The translations under genes were made by a program, and so were the position numbers. A stretch of 9,345 bases of DNA, taken from contig LJUF01000112.1 in NCBI GenBank assembly GCA_001303665.1, positions 1 through 9,345 of the forward strand. The letters run 5' to 3'. Positions 5,219-9,345 of the stretch are shown piece by piece; position 1 is the first letter of the stretch; each line of letters opens with the position of its first letter. The notes beneath the pieces were generated by a model. The model did not search any database, had not been told where the DNA came from, and was given only the letters and a program-made list of their open reading frames with translations. The stretch is from Phycisphaerae bacterium SM23_33 (GTDB lineage Bacteria > Planctomycetota > Phycisphaerae > SM23-33).

Positions 5219-6361
5219 ATGGGCTCGCGCCCGACCGACCACGCCAACCTCGACCTCGCCCGGCTCCACCTGGACGTCTGCTTCGGCCGGGCCGGCGGCA
5301 AAGTCATCTGGCAGCCCCGCATCCTGTGCTGGTGGGCGGACAGGGAATTCCTCGGCCGGAAGCGCCCCGCTCCCTACGACAGGATGACCTATCCGCAGAT
5401 GTACCGCCACCTCCAGTGCTCCAACCGCATCTACGAATACAACGCCTGCTTCGAGCGCGTGGAAGACCCGCGGGTCCACGTCATCGAGCGGCGGCTGGGC
5501 GAGCTCGACCGGGAGCTGCTCTGGCAGACCCCCGCCGGCTCGCAGCGGGCGGTGTATCACCGCTCGCCCCACCACCGCTCCGTCGTCACGGCGAAGTGGC
5601 CCATCTGCGACGAGGCGGACTTCCGCGTGGCCGCCTGGCGCGAGGAGCACGCCGGCTGGCGATGGAACCAGCAGAAGTACGAGCAGGTCCAGGCCGAGTG
5701 GGGCGACACCGGCGCGCCCACCGCCTACATGCCGCGGGTCACCGTCCAGGACCTGTACATCAACACCATGGGGGTGGAGCAGGCCATCTTCGCCCTCCAC
5801 GACCGGCCGGCGGCGGTGGAGAAGTACTTCGCGGCCCTGAACGAATGCCACGACCGGCTGATTGACGTGATCAACGAATCGCCGATCCGGATCATCAACT
5901 TCGGCGACAACGTGCACGCGGCGACCCTGCCGCCGGAGCTGTTCCGCAAGTACGTGCTGCCGGCGTACCAGCACCGGTGCGAGCGGCTGCACGCGGCGGG
6001 CAAGTTCGTGCACGCCCACTGGGACGGCGACTGCAAGCCGCTGCTGCCGTTTGCCCGGGACACCGGCCTGGACGGCATCGAGGCCATTACGCCCGTCCCG
6101 CAGGGCGACGTGACGCCGGAGGAGGTCAAGGCCGCCCTGGGCGATGAGCTGTTCCTGATCGACGGCATACCGGCCATCTACTTCGATCGCACCTTCAGCG
6201 AGGACGTGCTCACCGAGTGCACCAGGCGGATCATCGAGCTGTTCGCCCCCAAGCTCATCCTGGGCATCAGCGACGAGATCTCCTCCACCGGCGAGATCCG
6301 GCGCGTCCGCCTGGTGGGGCGGATCGTGGACGATTACAACGCCTCGCTCGGCGCCGCATAG
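5219..6361 (+). CDS. Uroporphyrinogen decarboxylase (URO-D) family protein, not HemE
   Basis: A 380-residue protein of the URO-D/MtaA TIM-barrel superfamily, recognised mainly from its C-terminal half: GDNVHAATLPPELFRKYVLP, then GKFVHAHWDGDC with H265, H267 and C272, GLDGIEAITPVPQGDV, and LILGISDEISSTGE near the end. It lacks the N-terminal R-Q-A-G-R motif of true HemE, so haem synthesis is unlikely. In related methyltransferases such as MtaA a His/Cys cluster here binds zinc and handles a methyl-corrinoid; H265, H267 and C272 could do so, but this is inference. The true function is unknown. The start at 5219 has GGGAG 7 nt upstream; the frame is open far further left only because it is antisense to kdsB. 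No signal peptide. Divergent from kdsB, with the NAD kinase gene 87 bp downstream. Confidence 0.85.
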   Translation: MGSRPTDHANLDLARLHLDVCFGRAGGKVIWQPRILCWWADREFLGRKRPAPYDRMTYPQMYRHLQCSNRIYEYNACFERVEDPRVHVIERRLGELDRELLWQTPAGSQRAVYHRSPHHRSVVTAKWPICDEADFRVAAWREEHAGWRWNQQKYEQVQAEWGDTGAPTAYMPRVTVQDLYINTMGVEQAIFALHDRPAAVEKYFAALNECHDRLIDVINESPIRIINFGDNVHAATLPPELFRKYVLPAYQHRCERLHAAGKFVHAHWDGDCKPLLPFARDTGLDGIEAITPVPQGDVTPEEVKAALGDELFLIDGIPAIYFDRTFSEDVLTECTRRIIELFAPKLILGISDEISSTGEIRRVRLVGRIVDDYNASLGAA

Positions 6362-6365
6362 CTGA

Positions 6366-6390
6366 ACCCGGGGGATGGCGGTGCCCGGGT
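6366..6390 (+). terminator. Possible hairpin terminator after the URO-D-family gene (no U tract)
   Basis: ACCCGGG (6366-6372) and CCCGGGT (6384-6390) form a perfect 7-bp stem with an 11-nt loop, four bases after the stop codon. No T run follows, so intrinsic termination is doubtful; it may only stabilise the 3' end of the mRNA. Confidence 0.3.
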
Positions 6391-6413
6391 CCGCCGCCGG
6401 GGCCGAATACCCA

Positions 6414-6442
6414 TTGGCAATCCCAAGACGCAGATGTAGCAT
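6414..6442 (+). promoter_or_regulatory. Putative promoter of nadK, placed for a leaderless mRNA
   Basis: TTGGCA (6414-6419, 5 of 6 to consensus), a 17-bp spacer and TAGCAT (6437-6442, 4 of 6). The usual start site, about 7 nt past the -10, is at or next to the A of the nadK ATG (6449). No SD is seen in the few bases before the ATG. Confidence 0.5.
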
Positions 6443-6448
6443 AACGCC

Positions 6449-7291
6449 ATGGCCAGGAAGCGGATCCTGATCGTGGCCAACATGAGCAAGCCAGGCGTGG
6501 CCCAGCAGATCGAGGCCCTGCGCCCGTGGTTCGCCCAGCGGGCCGAGGTGGCGGAGGTCGTGGACGTGCTGGCCGGGGAGGCCTGCACGAACGTCCAGGC
6601 CGACCTGTGCATCGTCTTCGGCGGCGACGGCACGCTGCTGGCGGCGTCGCGGCACGTGGCCCCTGCCGGCATCCCGCTGATGGGCGTGAACATGGGCAAG
6701 CTGGGTTTCCTGGCCGACTTCAGCGTCGAGCACATGCAGAAGCACCTGGACGACATCCTGGCCGGGCGCGTCCCACCGGCCGAGCGAATGATGCTCCGCG
6801 TCGGCGCCGCCGACGGCGGCCAAAGCTTCTCCTGGCTGGCGGCCAATGACGTGGCCGTCGCCGCCGGCGAGCCCTTCCGGATGATCGAGCTGAGCGTGGC
6901 CCAGGGCGAGGATGAGATCGCCACCTACCTGGGCGACGGCGTGGTGGTCTCCACGCCGACCGGCTCGACCGGCTACAGCCTCTCCGCCGGCGGGCCCATC
7001 CTGGAGCCGACCCTGGAGGCGGTGGTCATCACCCCCGTGGCCGCCCACACCCTGGCCATGCGCCCGATCGTCGTCCGCTGCGACGTGCCCATCCGCATCA
7101 CCACCACCCGCCTCAACCCCGGCACCACCCTGGTCATCGACGGGCAGCTCTCCAGGCCGCTGACCGAGGGCATGGCCGTGGACATCTCCCGCGCCGACTG
7201 CAACGCCAGGATCATCCCCCACCCCGGGCGGACCTTCTTCCGCCGGCTGACCGGCAAGCTCCAGTGGGGGACCAGTCCGCATCATCCGTAG
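6449..7291 (+). CDS. nadK: NAD kinase
   Basis: A 280-residue ATP-NAD kinase that phosphorylates NAD to NADP (EC 2.7.1.23) in the cytoplasm. The N-terminal Rossmann-like part has the catalytic GGDGT at 58-62 followed by LLAASRH, then GVNMGKLGFLADF at 79-91. The NAD-binding C-terminal part has AANDVAVAAG (131-140, with the conserved N133-D134) and GDGVVVSTPTGSTGY (162-176) with SLSAGGPI. HTLAMRPIVV and VIDGQ follow in the C-terminal beta region. Length is typical (about 280-300). The ATG at 6449 starts directly at the first Rossmann strand (RKRILIVAN) and has no SD, in keeping with leaderless translation from the promoter just upstream. The GH-like gene begins 44 bp downstream on the same strand with its own strong SD. 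Identity is secure. Confidence 0.97.
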   Translation: MARKRILIVANMSKPGVAQQIEALRPWFAQRAEVAEVVDVLAGEACTNVQADLCIVFGGDGTLLAASRHVAPAGIPLMGVNMGKLGFLADFSVEHMQKHLDDILAGRVPPAERMMLRVGAADGGQSFSWLAANDVAVAAGEPFRMIELSVAQGEDEIATYLGDGVVVSTPTGSTGYSLSAGGPILEPTLEAVVITPVAAHTLAMRPIVVRCDVPIRITTTRLNPGTTLVIDGQLSRPLTEGMAVDISRADCNARIIPHPGRTFFRRLTGKLQWGTSPHHP

Positions 7292-7321
7292 GCACCAGGC
7301 CCTGATCACCGCCAAAGGCTT

Positions 7322-7328
7322 AAGGAGG
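7322..7328 (+). promoter_or_regulatory. Strong ribosome-binding site that fixes a GTG start
   Basis: AAGGAGG, a perfect anti-SD match, lies 7 nt before GTG 7336. It is the best SD in the window and decides the start of the following gene against the in-frame ATG at 7372 and out-of-frame ATGs nearby. Confidence 0.85.
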
Positions 7329-7335
7329 CATTGCC

Positions 7336-9345
7336 GTGGATGCGGCATGGACGGCCGAGCCCTTCAGCGTCATGGGTCAAACCTTCGATTGGTTCCTGCT
7401 GCCGGACGACCCCACCGAGCAGGTGCGATACAAGCGACACCTTGGCTTCGACGCCGAGCACTGGCTGGGCAGCGTCTTCAAGACCGGCGGCGACGACGGC
7501 CGGTCGTGGCAGTTCCGCACCCGCCACGGCTTCCAGGCCGACAGGCTCGGCCCCTACCTGGCAGCCGCCCACGCCCAAGGCCTCAAGGTCCTGGTCTACC
7601 TCAACGTCCACTGGTTCAAGGACGGCTTCGGCCAGGAGATGTTCGCCCGCAACGCCGACGGCTCGCCGATGACGGCTTACGGCGCCGGTTACCTCACCTG
7701 CCCGGCCGGGCCGTTCCTGGACTACTGCGTCGCCCTCGCCGAGGACCTGGGCGAATACCCCGTGGACGGGGCCTTCCTGGACGGGCCGGTGGCCACCACC
7801 TGCTGGTGCGAGCACTGCCGGCGGAGCTACCGCGACCGCCACGGCGAGGAGATGCCGACCGGCCAACTGACGCTTCCGCTGCGGCGGCGGATGGAGCAGT
7901 GCAGCGCCGAGACGGTGGCCCGGTTCGTGGGCGAGTTTCGCCGCGCCCTGCGGCGGAAGCAGCCGGCGGCCGTCGTGTATCACAACGGCGCCTCGCTGGG
8001 CCAGTTGACCTGGGCCAATCGCGCCGCCGTCCAGGAAGCGGACCTGCTGGGGATCGAGGGCGGCTTCATCGGCTACCAGCCGCTCACCGGGCAGTTTCTG
8101 TACAAGACCTCGGCCACGGGCAAGCTGCTGGAGGCCCTGGCCGGCGGCAAGCCCACGGTCATCTTCAACGATCACGCCTTCAAGGGCTACGACTACTGGC
8201 CGCTGCCGCGGGCGGAGCTGGACCTGCTGTACGCCGCCACCCTCGCCACCGGGGCCAACCCCTGGTACCTGCTGTACTATCACAACCGCGACACCCAGGC
8301 GGCCGAGGCCGCCCGGTACTGGAATGCCTTCATCGCCGCCCATCGCGGCCTGCTGGCCGGCACCCGCGGCGCCGACCGCGCCGCCCTGCTGTGGTCGGAC
8401 TCGACCGCCCTGGTGGCCCGCGCCGCCCGGGAGGAGGCCGACTCGGTCCACCACCAGGCCCAGGCCGAATCATCCCCCGCCGCCAAGGCCGACCACCAGG
8501 CGGCCTTCCAAGGCGCCCATGCCCTGCTGGCCCGCAGCGGGGTGGGCTTCCGGTTGATGACGGAGGCCGACCTGGCCGCGGGGCTGGACGGAGTGGACGT
8601 GCTGATCGCCCCCTCGGTGGCGGCCATGGAAGAGGCGGCCTTTGCCGGCCTGGAAGGCTTCCTCCGCGCCGGCGGCACGCTGCTGGCCGACGACAACTTC
8701 GCCGCTCTGGACGAGCACGGCCGGCCGCGCGACCGCCAGCGGCTCGCCCGGATGCTCGGCGCCGCGGTCGCCGAGGAGATGCCTTCGGGGCAGAAAAACA
8801 TTGATTACATCGCCCGCGGGGGCGGGCGCCTGTTCAAGGGGGTCACGGCGGCCCCGCTGCCGCGGCCGACGCGGGCCTTCCGCGTGGAGCTGGCCGGCGG
8901 CCAGCCGCTGGCGTGGTTCCATGAGCCCCTCACCGGGCGGTACGACTACCTCACGCCCGTCAGCAGCATGCCCGCCATCATCGAGCACCCCCTCGGAGCC
9001 GGCCGCGCCTTCTACATGCCCATGAACCTCTTCGAGCATTACCGGGCGTTCGGCTTCGACGACCTCCGCCTGCTGGCCATGAACGCCCTCGCCCGGCGGT
9101 GGAAGCCGCCGGTGGAGGTGCAGGGCCTGGACGGCCGCGGCGAGGTGCTCGTCCGGGCCAAGCCGGGCAGGCTCTTCGTCCACCTGCTCAACTACGGCGG
9201 CCCGGTCCGGCCGTTCACCGAGATTGCCCCGCTGCGGGGCGTCAGGTTGCTCGTGCGCGAGGGCAGGCCGGCCGCGGCCCGCGCCCTGCACGCCGGCAGG
9301 GAGCTGCCCGTCCGCACGAGGCGGAAAGGCTGCACCGTCCGCCTG
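7336..9345 (+). CDS. Glycoside-hydrolase-like TIM-barrel protein with a GATase-like domain (3' end missing)
   Basis: A frame open from GTG 7336 to the window edge, 670 codons without stop. The N-terminal TIM-barrel (about 10-340) resembles the hypothetical glycosyl hydrolase group (GHL6 / alpha-amylase-like proteins). Seen are HAQGLKVLVYLNVHW (80-100 region), FLDGP with the candidate nucleophile D149, a C156-W-C-E-H-C161 cluster, VYHNG near 214-218 and GIEGGF with E241. Residues about 349-475 (ALLWSD, then HALLARSGVGFRLMTEADL, GVDVLIAPS, LRAGGTLLADD) look like the glutamine-amidotransferase-fold 'beta-galactosidase trimerisation' domain. It carries a His/Gln/Ala-rich insert near 365-390. VHLLNYGG at 615-622 belongs to the C-terminal beta domain, so probably little is missing. 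No signal peptide. Substrate unknown; specific hydrolase activity is inference. It lies 44 bp after nadK and may be co-transcribed. Confidence 0.88.
   Translation, partial: MDAAWTAEPFSVMGQTFDWFLLPDDPTEQVRYKRHLGFDAEHWLGSVFKTGGDDGRSWQFRTRHGFQADRLGPYLAAAHAQGLKVLVYLNVHWFKDGFGQEMFARNADGSPMTAYGAGYLTCPAGPFLDYCVALAEDLGEYPVDGAFLDGPVATTCWCEHCRRSYRDRHGEEMPTGQLTLPLRRRMEQCSAETVARFVGEFRRALRRKQPAAVVYHNGASLGQLTWANRAAVQEADLLGIEGGFIGYQPLTGQFLYKTSATGKLLEALAGGKPTVIFNDHAFKGYDYWPLPRAELDLLYAATLATGANPWYLLYYHNRDTQAAEAARYWNAFIAAHRGLLAGTRGADRAALLWSDSTALVARAAREEADSVHHQAQAESSPAAKADHQAAFQGAHALLARSGVGFRLMTEADLAAGLDGVDVLIAPSVAAMEEAAFAGLEGFLRAGGTLLADDNFAALDEHGRPRDRQRLARMLGAAVAEEMPSGQKNIDYIARGGGRLFKGVTAAPLPRPTRAFRVELAGGQPLAWFHEPLTGRYDYLTPVSSMPAIIEHPLGAGRAFYMPMNLFEHYRAFGFDDLRLLAMNALARRWKPPVEVQGLDGRGEVLVRAKPGRLFVHLLNYGGPVRPFTEIAPLRGVRLLVREGRPAAARALHAGRELPVRTRRKGCTVRL

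Noticed and set aside
5153..7348. A 731-codon open frame on the minus strand across the URO-D-family and nadK genes
   Set aside because: It is antisense to two well-supported genes, is rich in Gly/Ala/Arg/Asp/His low-complexity sequence with no recognisable motif, and has no SD. Such frames are expected where codon third positions are nearly all G or C.
7347..8804. A 485-codon plus-strand frame and a 382-codon minus-strand frame (7306-8454) over the GH-like gene
   Set aside because: Both translate to Arg/Pro/Gly-rich sequence. The frame starting at GTG 7336 has the perfect SD, recognisable domains and runs to the window end.
1..9345. A new defence system, phage or integrative element
   Set aside because: No recombinase, nuclease, toxin, phage or plasmid gene is recognisable; the genes are metabolic or housekeeping. 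The left-edge fragment might belong to an MNT-type pair, but 16 residues cannot support that.

Overview
The window is G+C-rich (about two-thirds by eye) and almost fully coding. It looks like chromosomal DNA of a Gram-negative, LPS-type bacterium, most likely a planctomycete or a relative in the PVC group. The grounds are: a kdsB gene (Kdo activation for lipopolysaccharide); a DUF1844 protein whose N-terminus resembles planctomycete homologues; a sulfatase, a xylose-isomerase-like TIM barrel, a non-HemE URO-D-family protein and a glycoside-hydrolase-like protein side by side; and a non-coding element built from 'aattcgtg' units like repeats I recall from such genomes. The taxonomic call is inference.

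Left part (1-1748, all on the minus strand). A DeoR/GlpR-type repressor (45-827) is followed through an ATGA overlap by a gene of which only the first 16 codons are present (1-48). Upstream of the repressor an A+T-rich patch holds a plausible sigma-70-like promoter and a 20-bp dyad that could be its own operator. Behind it lies a two-gene unit: a DUF1844 protein (1320-1748) and a small putative lipoprotein (922-1320), joined by TGATG.

Region 1749-2079 (331 bp) has no gene. It carries a MITE-like element: imperfect inverted repeats of the 'attcgtg' type around a core containing a strong hairpin and a short perfect dyad.

Central part (2080-5110, minus strand). kdsB, a sugar-phosphate isomerase/epimerase-like gene and a formylglycine-type sulfatase form a tight operon. 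The gaps are 23 bp and 2 bp, and the sulfatase begins with TTG.

Right part (5219-9345, plus strand). A URO-D-family protein diverges from kdsB across a 108-bp region with overlapping promoter candidates. NAD kinase follows, with a promoter placed so that its mRNA may be leaderless. Last comes a long GTG-initiated open frame (7336 to the window edge, at least 670 codons) encoding a TIM-barrel glycoside-hydrolase-like protein with a C-terminal glutamine-amidotransferase-like domain.

The gene set combines housekeeping (kdsB, nadK) with carbohydrate catabolism (sulfatase, isomerase, GH-like protein, DeoR-type sugar-phosphate-responsive repressor). I see no CRISPR array, RNA gene, transposase or phage gene, and no clear new defence system. 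The most distinctive points are the kdsB-isomerase-sulfatase operon, the lack of signal peptides on both degradative enzymes, the MITE-like element and the promoter architectures.
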